Below are positions 9,401 through 15,780 of a stretch of 64,000 nucleotides of DNA, one piece after another. Numbering within the stretch: position 1 is the first letter of the stretch; every line of letters starts with the position of its first letter. This DNA comes from Bdellovibrio bacteriovorus (GTDB lineage Bacteria > Bdellovibrionota > Bdellovibrionia > Bdellovibrionales > Bdellovibrionaceae). The DNA is taken from contig NZ_CP020946.1 in the NCBI RefSeq assembly GCF_002208115.1, forward strand, positions 868,001 through 932,000, read 5' to 3'. The position numbers were made by a program, and so were the translations under genes. The notes under the pieces are model-generated. The model saw only the letters and a program-made list of their open reading frames with translations, was not told the DNA's origin and did no database searches.

Positions 9401-9524
9401 GCTGGGAGAAGTTCAGGAAAATCCTGTGATGAGCTGGCAGCATCAGGGAATCACACAAAACACCGCCTTGTCCGAACTGCAAAAAATCTGGTCTGAAGGA
9501 GTTTTGAATGTCTATCAAGCCTAA
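6495..9524 (+). CDS. purL: FGAM synthase PurL, large type without glutaminase domain
   Basis: ATP-dependent conversion of FGAR to FGAM. The protein has 1009 aa. Motifs include AQTWSEHCKHK (about 242-252), VETHNSPSALDPFGGA (about 320-335) and later GRGSESKEI, DNGAGG and VSGKDSMKND. The size lies between the small PurL (~740 aa, with PurS and PurQ) and the one-chain enzyme (~1290 aa). It looks like the large type, with its own N-terminal PurS-like part, but lacking the C-terminal glutaminase, which is encoded next as PurQ. No purS gene is present. The end overlaps purQ by 17 bases. Confidence 0.94.
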   Translation: MQRISVRSRYDHSTEKALKSALSLEAPVNELHLRRVYWLLEKKSGAAREFPLQTAMDKVFFDPISESRKTGFMDYQDDKTYVEVRFLAGVTDNMARTATEALMLFSAQHNSSWQEFPLEVHSGWEMEISGDISKEQIEKVLFQNLANPLLNRLEIQTGAALKKQNTWAAYPHFWKASEHMPQLQLLNLDANTLQRINNERGLALSDEEIQTILTHFSSPEVAAERASYGWHGKITEVELECLAQTWSEHCKHKIFAADVDYTESSGDFPALGEKNITSLYKSYIQKATRDLDDCGYLVSVFKDNAGIVDFDSKLNVCVKVETHNSPSALDPFGGALTGILGVNRDILGCGLGAKPVANTDVFCLSTPNLFPKADSPQRPELLKDPGVIFRGVHQGVEEGGNQSGIPTINGAFCFASEFAAKPLIFVGSVGVMPKTVHGRGSESKEIRAGDLIVVAGGRLGKDGVHGATFSSLALHDNVASNVVQIGDSITQKRLLDFTLKARDNGWIQSITDNGAGGVSSSIGEMAQYSGGARMDLGLHPVKYSGLEYWEMLVSESQERMSYAVSPNHLLEFMNLARHMGVEAFVLGEFTDSGSFDIFHGKEPLAKISLEFLHEGLSRMKLKAHFDGPKQYQEYFRAEGKAPLNGNDLAAALKKVLANPNVASREPLVRYYDHEVQGATRVKPYGGKTQSGANDAGVLDLSVHGGDTNNAVAVSNGLCPQFSWYDTYLMAQKAVDESVRNLVATGADPAKMALVDNFCWPDPTPKNTNPDAAHKMAQLVRACAGLYDAALAYRAPFVSGKDSMKNDFIGKTKGGETVKISVPPTLLVTAMAQVPDATKTAPGFFQKAGDLIYLLGTPTNSLYASVLSQEFTVQESAPEYPDLKRNKDLYLRIFAAHQKSFLQSCHDISDGGLMTALAESGFGNNLGMKLNLDSLSWNQLWSETGSLFVVSVKPADKSQFEELFTSQQRLLGEVQENPVMSWQHQGITQNTALSELQKIWSEGVLNVYQA

Positions 9525-10254
9525 GTTTCTGGTTTTGTGGGGTGACGGAATCAACTGTGAAAATGAAACAGTCAGGGCCGTTTCTTTGGCTGGCGGTGAA
9601 GCGGACAAAGTCCACGTCAATGACCTGCTGGCAAACCCAGGGCTCTTGAATGAATATCAGGCCCTGGTGATTCCCGGTGGTTTTTCTTTCGGCGATCATC
9701 TGGGCAGCGGGCAGGTGCTGGCCCTGAAGCTTGAAATGAATCTAAAAAATGAATTGCAGCAGTTTGTGAAAACCCGCCCGGTGTTGGGCATCTGCAATGG
9801 CTTTCAGACACTCGTCAAGCTGGGCCTGTTGCCGGACGCTGACTTTCAGCGCAGTTGTGCGCTGGTGAAAAACGAGCAGGGGCATTTTGTGGACCGCTGG
9901 ATCGAAGTGGAAAGAAACGAAAAATCCCCTTGCGTCTGGACCCGGAATCTTCCCGCCAGATTTGCTCTGCCGATTCGTCACGGGGAAGGCAGATTTGTCT
10001 GCCGGGATGAAAGCCTTCTGCAGCGACTGCTGACCCAGAATCAGGCCGTGCTTCGTTATACCGAAGACGTCAATGGCGCGCAGGCGCAGATTGCCGGTGT
10101 CTGTGATCCGTCGGGTTTGGTTTTTGCCCTGATGCCTCATCCCGAGGCGGCGGTGCATGACTGGCATCTTCCCTATGAAGGCGAAGCGTGGGGTCTGGAA
10201 TTTTTCAAAAGTGCAGTGAATTATTTGAATCAGGAAATGGGAGTGAACCTATGA
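9508..10254 (+). CDS. purQ: FGAM synthase glutaminase subunit PurQ
   Basis: Class I glutamine amidotransferase that supplies ammonia to PurL. The nucleophile is Cys96 in GICNGFQ; the catalytic His is in MPHPEAAV near the C-terminus. The N-terminal WGDGINCENET and the IPGGFSFGDHLGSG oxyanion region resemble the glutaminase end of one-chain PurL. At 248 aa it fits PurQ (~225-260). The start lies inside purL, an arrangement expected of a subunit pair, and the stop overlaps the purH start. Confidence 0.93.
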   Translation: MSIKPKFLVLWGDGINCENETVRAVSLAGGEADKVHVNDLLANPGLLNEYQALVIPGGFSFGDHLGSGQVLALKLEMNLKNELQQFVKTRPVLGICNGFQTLVKLGLLPDADFQRSCALVKNEQGHFVDRWIEVERNEKSPCVWTRNLPARFALPIRHGEGRFVCRDESLLQRLLTQNQAVLRYTEDVNGAQAQIAGVCDPSGLVFALMPHPEAAVHDWHLPYEGEAWGLEFFKSAVNYLNQEMGVNL

Positions 10255-11774
10255 ATCCAATCCGCCGAGCTCTGTTGAGCGTGTCTGATAAAACCGGTTT
10301 GCTGGAGCTGGCAAAGAACCTGGCCGCCCAAAATGTCGAGCTGATTGCCAGCGGCGGCACCGCCAAGGCTTTGACTGAGGCCGGATTGAAAGTCACCGCG
10401 GTGGAAACTTTGAGCGGCAAAGGCGAAGCCTTCAACGGCCGGATGAAAACCATCAGCTTTGAAATTGCCTCAAGCCTGCTGTTTCGCCGTCAGGATGAAA
10501 ATGATGTGCACCAGGCCGCCGAGCTGGGGATTGAACCCATTGATCTGGTGGTGGTGAATCTTTATCCCTTCCACGCGACCCTGCAAAAGCAGGCGGGGTT
10601 TGAGGAGTGCATTGAAAACATCGACATCGGGGGGCCGACCTTGCTGCGTGCAGGGGCCAAAAACTTCCACTCCGTCACGGTGTTGTGCGAGCCCTCCCAG
10701 TACGGTGACTTCTTAAAAGAATTCAACGGCAACAAAGGCGCAACCACTTGGGAGTTCCGTCAAAAATGTGCCGCTGCCGTTTACACCATGACGGCCTTTT
10801 ATGACATGGCCATTGCCGGTTTCTTGACGCAAAAATCCGGGGCCGCTCTAAGATACGGGGAAAACCCGCATCAAAAGGCCGTGGTGCTGAAAGATCCATT
10901 TGCTGACGGTCTGGCCCACGCCAAATCCCTGCAGGGCAAAGAGATGTCCTACAACAATTATCTGGATGCCGACTTTGCCCTGAAGACTTTGCAGGATGTG
11001 CATTCCTGGCAGGGGAGCAAAGCTTTGCCCGTCGCCGTGGTTGTGAAACATAACACGCCCTGCGGTATGGCCGTGGCCGAAACTCCGCAGCGAGCTTTGG
11101 AAAAAGCCTGGAAAGGGGATGAGAAAAGCTCTTTCGGCGGCATCATTGCCCTGAATGTTCCAGTGACAGAGGACATCGCAAACTTTTTTGCCGAAAAATT
11201 TGTCGAGGTGATTCTGGCGCCATCCTTCACCGACGGCGCCCGCGAAAAACTGAAAAAGAACTGCCGCGTGATGGAAATTGCATTAAAGCCCAATCCCTCC
11301 ATGCAGGTGCGCTCCATCGAAGGAGGGCTGCTGCTGCAGGACTCGGATGCTTTTGATTTAAGCCAGATGAAAACCGTCACGCAAAAACAAGTCAGCCCGG
11401 ACCAGCAGCGTCTGGCGGCTTTTGCGATGCTGGTGGTGAAGAACCTGAAAAGCAACGCCATCGCGCTTTGCCGGCAGGACGGACCAGAGTTCGAGCTGCT
11501 GACCATGGGCTCCGGTCAGACCAACCGCATCGACTGCATTGAAAAACTGATCAGCTCGCGTCTTGCTGACAAAGGCATCACCGATCTTTCCGAAGTGGTC
11601 CTGGCGTCCGACGCGTTCTTCCCGTTTGCTGATTCGGTTCAGGTATCGGCAAAGTTGGGAGTTAAAACCATCATCCAACCCGGAGGATCCGTGAAGGACC
11701 CGGAAGTGATCGCCGAAGCCGATCGCCTGGGGGTTTCCATGATCTTTACCGGCCGCCGCCACTTTTTACACTAG
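10251..11774 (+). CDS. purH: AICAR transformylase / IMP cyclohydrolase PurH
   Basis: Bifunctional enzyme for the last two steps to IMP. I place the start at ATG 10251, in an ATGA overlap with the purQ stop, giving MNPIRRALLSVSDKTG, the normal PurH N-terminus; an upstream in-frame start at 10188 would add 21 residues inside purQ. The MGS-like cyclohydrolase domain covers about residues 1-190. The transformylase domain follows, with the active-site pair Lys266-His267 in VKHNTPCGM. Length 507 aa, standard. purM follows after 11 bases. Confidence 0.95.
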   Translation: MNPIRRALLSVSDKTGLLELAKNLAAQNVELIASGGTAKALTEAGLKVTAVETLSGKGEAFNGRMKTISFEIASSLLFRRQDENDVHQAAELGIEPIDLVVVNLYPFHATLQKQAGFEECIENIDIGGPTLLRAGAKNFHSVTVLCEPSQYGDFLKEFNGNKGATTWEFRQKCAAAVYTMTAFYDMAIAGFLTQKSGAALRYGENPHQKAVVLKDPFADGLAHAKSLQGKEMSYNNYLDADFALKTLQDVHSWQGSKALPVAVVVKHNTPCGMAVAETPQRALEKAWKGDEKSSFGGIIALNVPVTEDIANFFAEKFVEVILAPSFTDGAREKLKKNCRVMEIALKPNPSMQVRSIEGGLLLQDSDAFDLSQMKTVTQKQVSPDQQRLAAFAMLVVKNLKSNAIALCRQDGPEFELLTMGSGQTNRIDCIEKLISSRLADKGITDLSEVVLASDAFFPFADSVQVSAKLGVKTIIQPGGSVKDPEVIAEADRLGVSMIFTGRRHFLH

Positions 11775-11785
11775 GAGAACATGCC

Positions 11786-12787
11786 ATGACGACTGTGAGT
11801 TTGGATTATAAAAATGCAGGAGTTGACATCACCAAGGCCGATGCCTTCGTGGAAAGAATCAAAAATCTGGTGCCGACCACTTTCAACGACCAGGTTCTTC
11901 AGGGCATCGGGGGCTTTGCTGCTGTTTACAAGCTGACTGAAGAAAAGTACCTGGCCTCCTGCACGGACGGTGTGGGCACAAAATTGAAACTGGCCCAGGC
12001 CCTGAACAAACACCACGGCATCGGAATCGATCTGGTCGCGATGTGTGTGAATGATCTGTTGTGTGTCGGAGCAAAGCCGTTGTTCTTTTTGGATTACATG
12101 GCCTTTGGAAAGCTCGACACCCAGGTCAGTGAAGAGCTGATCGCCGGAATGGTTGACGGCTGCCGTCAGTCCGGGATGGCGCTGATTGGCGGTGAAACGG
12201 CCGAAATGCCCGGCGTGTATCAGGGGAATGAATATGACCTCGCGGGTTTCAGTGTGGGTGAAATGAGCCCGGCGGATATCTTCGATGAAAAAGACATGAA
12301 CGAAGGGGATGTGCTGATCGGGATTGCGTCGTCAGGATTTCATTCCAATGGATATTCTCTGCTGAGAAAGCTGGTGAACCAGGATGAAACCGAACTGATG
12401 CAGGAGCTTCTGACTCCGACCCGCATTTACGTGAAATTGGTCAATGAGCTGCGCCGCCAGTTCCCTCTGGCGATGGTGGGGGCTTCCCATATCACGGGCG
12501 GGGGCATTCACAATATTCCGCGCATGAGTGAAAAGTTTGATTACGATATTTCCGGCTGGCCGGCCTTGAATGAAATGGTTTCGGTCTTTGGCAAGATCAT
12601 TCCGCGTGCGGGTCTTTCTGGTGAAGAGTTGTATCGCACCTTCAACATGGGGGTCGGACTGGTTTTGCTGATCAAGAAAGAGCAGGCTGATTCCGTGCAA
12701 ACATGGTTGACCTCTCAAGGCGAGAAGCACTGGCGCTTAGGCTCCGTACAAAAAGGCACAGGTCAAATCGCCCCCGCGCGTCACTAG
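11786..12787 (+). CDS. purM: AIR synthetase PurM
   Basis: Converts FGAM to AIR with ATP. The 333-aa protein has the PurM signatures TDGVGTKLKLA, GGETAEMPGVY and ASSGFHSNGYSL, then SHITGGG. PurM shares its fold with PurL. An AGGAG ribosome site precedes ATG 11786. It is the last gene of the operon, followed at once by a strong terminator, so the order F-E-C-D-N-L-Q-H-M places the step-5 enzyme at the distal end. Confidence 0.95.
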   Translation: MTTVSLDYKNAGVDITKADAFVERIKNLVPTTFNDQVLQGIGGFAAVYKLTEEKYLASCTDGVGTKLKLAQALNKHHGIGIDLVAMCVNDLLCVGAKPLFFLDYMAFGKLDTQVSEELIAGMVDGCRQSGMALIGGETAEMPGVYQGNEYDLAGFSVGEMSPADIFDEKDMNEGDVLIGIASSGFHSNGYSLLRKLVNQDETELMQELLTPTRIYVKLVNELRRQFPLAMVGASHITGGGIHNIPRMSEKFDYDISGWPALNEMVSVFGKIIPRAGLSGEELYRTFNMGVGLVLLIKKEQADSVQTWLTSQGEKHWRLGSVQKGTGQIAPARH

Positions 12788-12792
12788 GGCTT

Positions 12793-12834
12793 GCCGTCTC
12801 TGCCACGCCTATATTGGCAGAGACGGCCTTTTTA
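12793..12834 (+). terminator. Terminator of the pur operon
   Basis: GCCGTCTCTGCCA (12793-12805) pairs perfectly with TGGCAGAGACGGC (12815-12827) and is followed by CTTTTT. It lies five bases after the purM stop. Confidence 0.9.
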
Positions 12835-12901
12835 GCTTTAAAGGTCCCTGTCTAAATCCTGATCACCGGGCCCTTTCTTTCATATCCTTTTTTTAATATG
12901 G

Positions 12902-12918
12902 ACTCACATTCTGTGAGT
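12902..12918. promoter_or_regulatory. Perfect palindrome upstream of outer-membrane gene
   Basis: ACTCACA and TGTGAGT (7-base arms, three-base centre) lie 42-58 bases ahead of the ATG at 12960, close to a TATACC-like -10. It could be an operator or a short hairpin in the 5' UTR. The arms are in the opposite order to a CRP site. Confidence 0.35.
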
Positions 12919-12959
12919 GGGCTATACCAGTCGCCTGTTCATTACAAACGGAGTTTAAA

Positions 12960-13973
12960 ATGATGAATAAGAATGCTTACTTGGTATTGGCGGCAACAGG
13001 GTTGTTGATGGCCCCTGTTTCTGGTTTCGCGCAAACTTCCACCACGTCTGTGAATACAAATTCCAGCACTGTGAAAATGGAAGACCTAAAAAAGGCCGAC
13101 GAAAAAGAAAAGGACATCGACAGTGAAATCACTGACGCCCGCATGAGAGCGCAGTTGGGTTCCAAGTCCAAATGGTCCTTCAAATCCAGCCTGGCTTACT
13201 CTGGCGGTTCTGTTGAAGAGCCTCTAAGTGGTGTTCGTCCTAACTACCGTGCATCCGCAACTATCGAAGCCATGACAACTTTGTCTGGTGATGTTGGTGT
13301 CAACTACCGTTTGGGTGAGCGTGACAATATCAGCTTCGGTACGGGCGTGACTGTGGTGGATCCTCTTCACGGTGATATCGTGAAGCCTGCTCAAGACACT
13401 CGTAAAGGCCGTAAAGGCACTTTGTCTCGTTACGAAGTTTCCACTCCATACCTGAGCTGGAGCCGTGGTTACCGCGCATTTGACACTCAGATGATCTCCA
13501 GCATGCAATACAGCCATGCGACAGACAGTGATTCTATCAACCTGACCAAAACCTTTGGTGCGGCAAGCTTCAGCCAGACAGTTCTTGCGAACTTCGGTCA
13601 ATCCAAATGGAATGGCGGTACAAGCCTGACTTTGGGTAAGAGCTTCTACACTGGTGATCTTGATGACGCCAACATGATTGCGGCAGCTAAAGCGGGTAAG
13701 TACAAACGTTCTGACATGAGCTTCGGTTTGTTCCCGTTCCTTCAGTACACTTTCAACGACCGTTATTCCTTCAGAACTGTGTTCGGTTACTTCCAGTTTG
13801 CACGTTACGAAGGGTATGCTGACAACTTCCAGTTGGAACCATATCAGTCTGTTGGTACCGGTATCTCTATCACTCGTGATATCTACCTGTATCCAAACGT
13901 ACAGTTCACACCAAAAGACATCCGCGCAGACCGTACAAACGTAGCATTGTCTGCCAACCTGAACTTGTTCTAG
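12960..13973 (+). CDS. Putative outer-membrane beta-barrel protein
   Basis: A 337-aa protein with a clear signal peptide (charged start, hydrophobic core, cleavage after GFA). A short charged linker with KKADEKEKDID follows, then alternating aromatic/polar strands such as SFKSSLAYS, SFGTGVTVV, YLSWSRGYR and FQFARYEGY, ending NLNLF with the terminal Phe typical of outer-membrane barrels. Codons are biased towards those of the ribosomal genes, suggesting high expression. Two ATGs (12960 and 12963) are possible; GGAG at 12950 fits either. No specific family recognised; a porin-like or assembly-target barrel is likely. Confidence 0.7.
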   Translation: MMNKNAYLVLAATGLLMAPVSGFAQTSTTSVNTNSSTVKMEDLKKADEKEKDIDSEITDARMRAQLGSKSKWSFKSSLAYSGGSVEEPLSGVRPNYRASATIEAMTTLSGDVGVNYRLGERDNISFGTGVTVVDPLHGDIVKPAQDTRKGRKGTLSRYEVSTPYLSWSRGYRAFDTQMISSMQYSHATDSDSINLTKTFGAASFSQTVLANFGQSKWNGGTSLTLGKSFYTGDLDDANMIAAAKAGKYKRSDMSFGLFPFLQYTFNDRYSFRTVFGYFQFARYEGYADNFQLEPYQSVGTGISITRDIYLYPNVQFTPKDIRADRTNVALSANLNLF

Positions 13974-13981
13974 TTTCGGTC

Positions 13982-14095
13982 GGTGAAAAGGGGGCATCTG
14001 ACTGCGTTGTCGGTGCCCGTCCTCACTCCGACGTGCTTGGAGCACGCCTGCGTTGCGGGCGGTCGCCTCCGCCTTGCATCTGTCCCCTTTTGACC
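13982..14095. repeat. Extragenic element with 12-base inverted arms
   Basis: GGTGAAAAGGGG (13982-13993) faces CCCCTTTTGACC (14084-14095), one mismatch in 12. The ~90 bases between are GC-rich and contain a perfect hairpin CGTGC-TTGGA-GCACG (14032-14046). It starts nine bases after the stop of the barrel gene. Design (A/T-edged arms around a GC-rich core) recalls the element at 21658-21765. It occupies part of the 409-base gap between 13974 and 14382. Confidence 0.5.
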
Positions 14096-14190
14096 AACCT
14101 TGGTTCCCGGTTTTTGGGGGCGGGGAACGGGGAGTGGGCTTTGAGGCAGTTCGTTTTTGGAAATTTTTGTTGAGGATATTTAAGTTTGAA

Positions 14191-14218
14191 AAAGGCTCCC
14201 CTGCGGGGCCTTTTTTTG
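14191..14218 (+). terminator. Intrinsic terminator
   Basis: AAAGGCTCCCC pairs with GGGGCC-TTT around a short TGC loop and is followed by seven T. It probably ends transcription from the barrel gene. The remaining bases to 14382 are very G/T-rich; I see no gene in them, only the GGAGG ribosome site for the next gene. Confidence 0.75.
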
Positions 14219-14382
14219 TTTGGGAGCCAGCCTGGGTAATACCTTGGTTGGCTTTTTGCGTTTTGGGGTTGTGGTTGTTCCTTTGTCTGGTGTTGGGGGG
14301 CAGGTTCAGAAAGTGTGGTGGCGGTCGTGGGTTGCCTTTTGGCTGCGATTCGGCGAGCCTTATTCTTGTGTGGAGGTGACTG

Positions 14383-15240
14383 ATGAAACTCGCAGTAGGG
14401 ATGCTGGCGTTTTCTTTGGTGGTGTTTGCTTCAAATGGATTTGCGGGGGCGCAGCCGGTCTGTGGCACTCAAACGACTTCTTTGGGCGATTCTTATAATT
14501 ATTGTGTTCACACGGGCAATCGTCAGAAAACCCAGGACGTGGTTTATTACTTTCATGGATTGTGGGGGAATGCCCGGCAGTTTTTTGATCAGCGTCGTGA
14601 CACCTCGTGGGTGCTGAAGCGCTGGGCCCAGTTGGGGTATGAGCCTTCGGTGGTGACGATCTCTTTTGGTGAAATCTGGCTGCTGGTCAATAATCAGAAA
14701 TTCCCTCTGCTGCCGGTTTTTCAGAATGAGATGATGCCTTTTCTTGAAGGTCAAGTCGGAGGCCTGGGTAGCGGGCGCCGCCTGTTGATGGGGGAATCCA
14801 TGGGGGGCTTCAATGCTTCGCAGGCCTCTTTGCAGTTGCCGGCGACCTTTTCCAAAGTGGCTTTGTTGTGCCCGGCCCTGACCGTGATCGGGCCTTATTC
14901 TTCTGAAGCTGATATCGACAAATATATTGCTCGCACCAAGGCGCTGCGGTCGCGCGTGAATTTGATGCTGGGAATTTCCCGCGAGGTTTTTGCTGACGAG
15001 GCCGACTGGCAGAATCACAATCCCTTCAATCTGCTGACGCGGTATTCGGGCCTGATCCGCCCGGTGTTCTTTGTTTCCACGGGGCTGCAGGATGAATTTG
15101 GCTTTCAGGAAGGATCGGCTGAATTTGTAAAGGCCGCCCAAGCCGTGGGAATGTCCGCGACCTGGAGTCCCCTGGCGGGGGGGCACTGCAAATACAACCG
15201 TGAGGCTGTGGCGCAGTTTTTCCTGAGCCGCACCCGCTGA
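14383..15240 (+). CDS. Secreted alpha/beta-hydrolase (esterase-like)
   Basis: A 285-aa protein with a signal peptide ending near GFAGA. It has the nucleophile elbow GESMGG (Ser139), the HG oxyanion region in YYFHGLWG, and a likely catalytic His268 in GGHCKYN; an Asp in LQDEFG (about 240) may complete the triad. This arrangement resembles esterase D/PHB depolymerase-like serine hydrolases. The substrate is unknown. Good ribosome site TGGAGGTG precedes the ATG. A periplasmic or exported role is inferred from the signal peptide. Confidence 0.72.
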   Translation: MKLAVGMLAFSLVVFASNGFAGAQPVCGTQTTSLGDSYNYCVHTGNRQKTQDVVYYFHGLWGNARQFFDQRRDTSWVLKRWAQLGYEPSVVTISFGEIWLLVNNQKFPLLPVFQNEMMPFLEGQVGGLGSGRRLLMGESMGGFNASQASLQLPATFSKVALLCPALTVIGPYSSEADIDKYIARTKALRSRVNLMLGISREVFADEADWQNHNPFNLLTRYSGLIRPVFFVSTGLQDEFGFQEGSAEFVKAAQAVGMSATWSPLAGGHCKYNREAVAQFFLSRTR

Positions 15241-15330
15241 AATGAAGTGAAAAACTTTTGGACGTTTCTCAATCAGAAACGTTCCCTGGTGGATACTGAC
15301 ATTTAACGAGTTTAACCCGCAGGGCTGGGA

Positions 15331-15336
15331 TATAAT
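15331..15336 (+). promoter_or_regulatory. Perfect -10 TATAAT six bases before a start codon
   Basis: TATAAT ends six bases before ATG 15343, so a transcript would begin at or next to the start codon (leaderless mRNA). No good -35 is visible at 17 bases; TTTAAC at 15311 is too close. No Shine-Dalgarno is visible for the gene. Confidence 0.5.
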
Positions 15337-15342
15337 TTGGCT

Positions 15343-15780
15343 ATGAAAACATTCCGTCCGCGCCGCAAGTTGATCGTCAATCGCGAAGTGCAGTTTGATG
15401 TGGTCATGCATGTCAGCGTCTTTGTTGCCGTGCTTTTTCTGGGGCAGATGTTTGCCGCTTGGTTGTTCATTGGAAAAATTCAGGAATTGGCCGGGACCGG
15501 TGCCTTTTCAATGATGTCGGTGCAGGAATTTATCTCCCGCTATAAAACTGTGTTTTTGGTCTATCAGTTGATCCCGGTGTTGCTGGGGTTGGTGGTGGGC
15601 TTTTGGTACTTCAACCGCATGACCCGCAGAATTGTCGGTCCGCTCTTTAATATCAAACGCACGGTGAAACGAATGGCGGATGAAAATCTTGATTCGGTAG
15701 AGATTCACCTGCGGGAAAATGATTATTTCCAGGATCTGGCCCAGGACATCAACGTGGTTCTGCAGAAAAAGCCGAAGTGA
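15343..15780 (+). CDS. Two-helix membrane protein with HAMP-like domain, no output domain
   Basis: A 145-aa protein: a basic N-terminus (RPRRKL), a first membrane helix at about residues 21-47, a short ~25-residue loop, a second helix at about 65-90, then a HAMP-like segment (RRIVGPLFNIKRTVKRMADENLD) and a charged end. It looks like the membrane part of a chemoreceptor or kinase without sensor or output domains. I start at ATG 15343; TTG 15337 is in frame. The 3' end overlaps the convergent gene at 15749 by 32 bases. Function unknown; possibly a partner that modulates another signalling protein. Confidence 0.65.
   Translation: MKTFRPRRKLIVNREVQFDVVMHVSVFVAVLFLGQMFAAWLFIGKIQELAGTGAFSMMSVQEFISRYKTVFLVYQLIPVLLGLVVGFWYFNRMTRRIVGPLFNIKRTVKRMADENLDSVEIHLRENDYFQDLAQDINVVLQKKPK

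Noticed and set aside
13224..14468. 414-codon minus-strand frame
   Set aside because: It is antisense to the barrel gene, which has signal peptide, ribosome site and strong codon bias. The minus frame has low-complexity Pro/Asn/Thr composition and crosses the extragenic element and a terminator.
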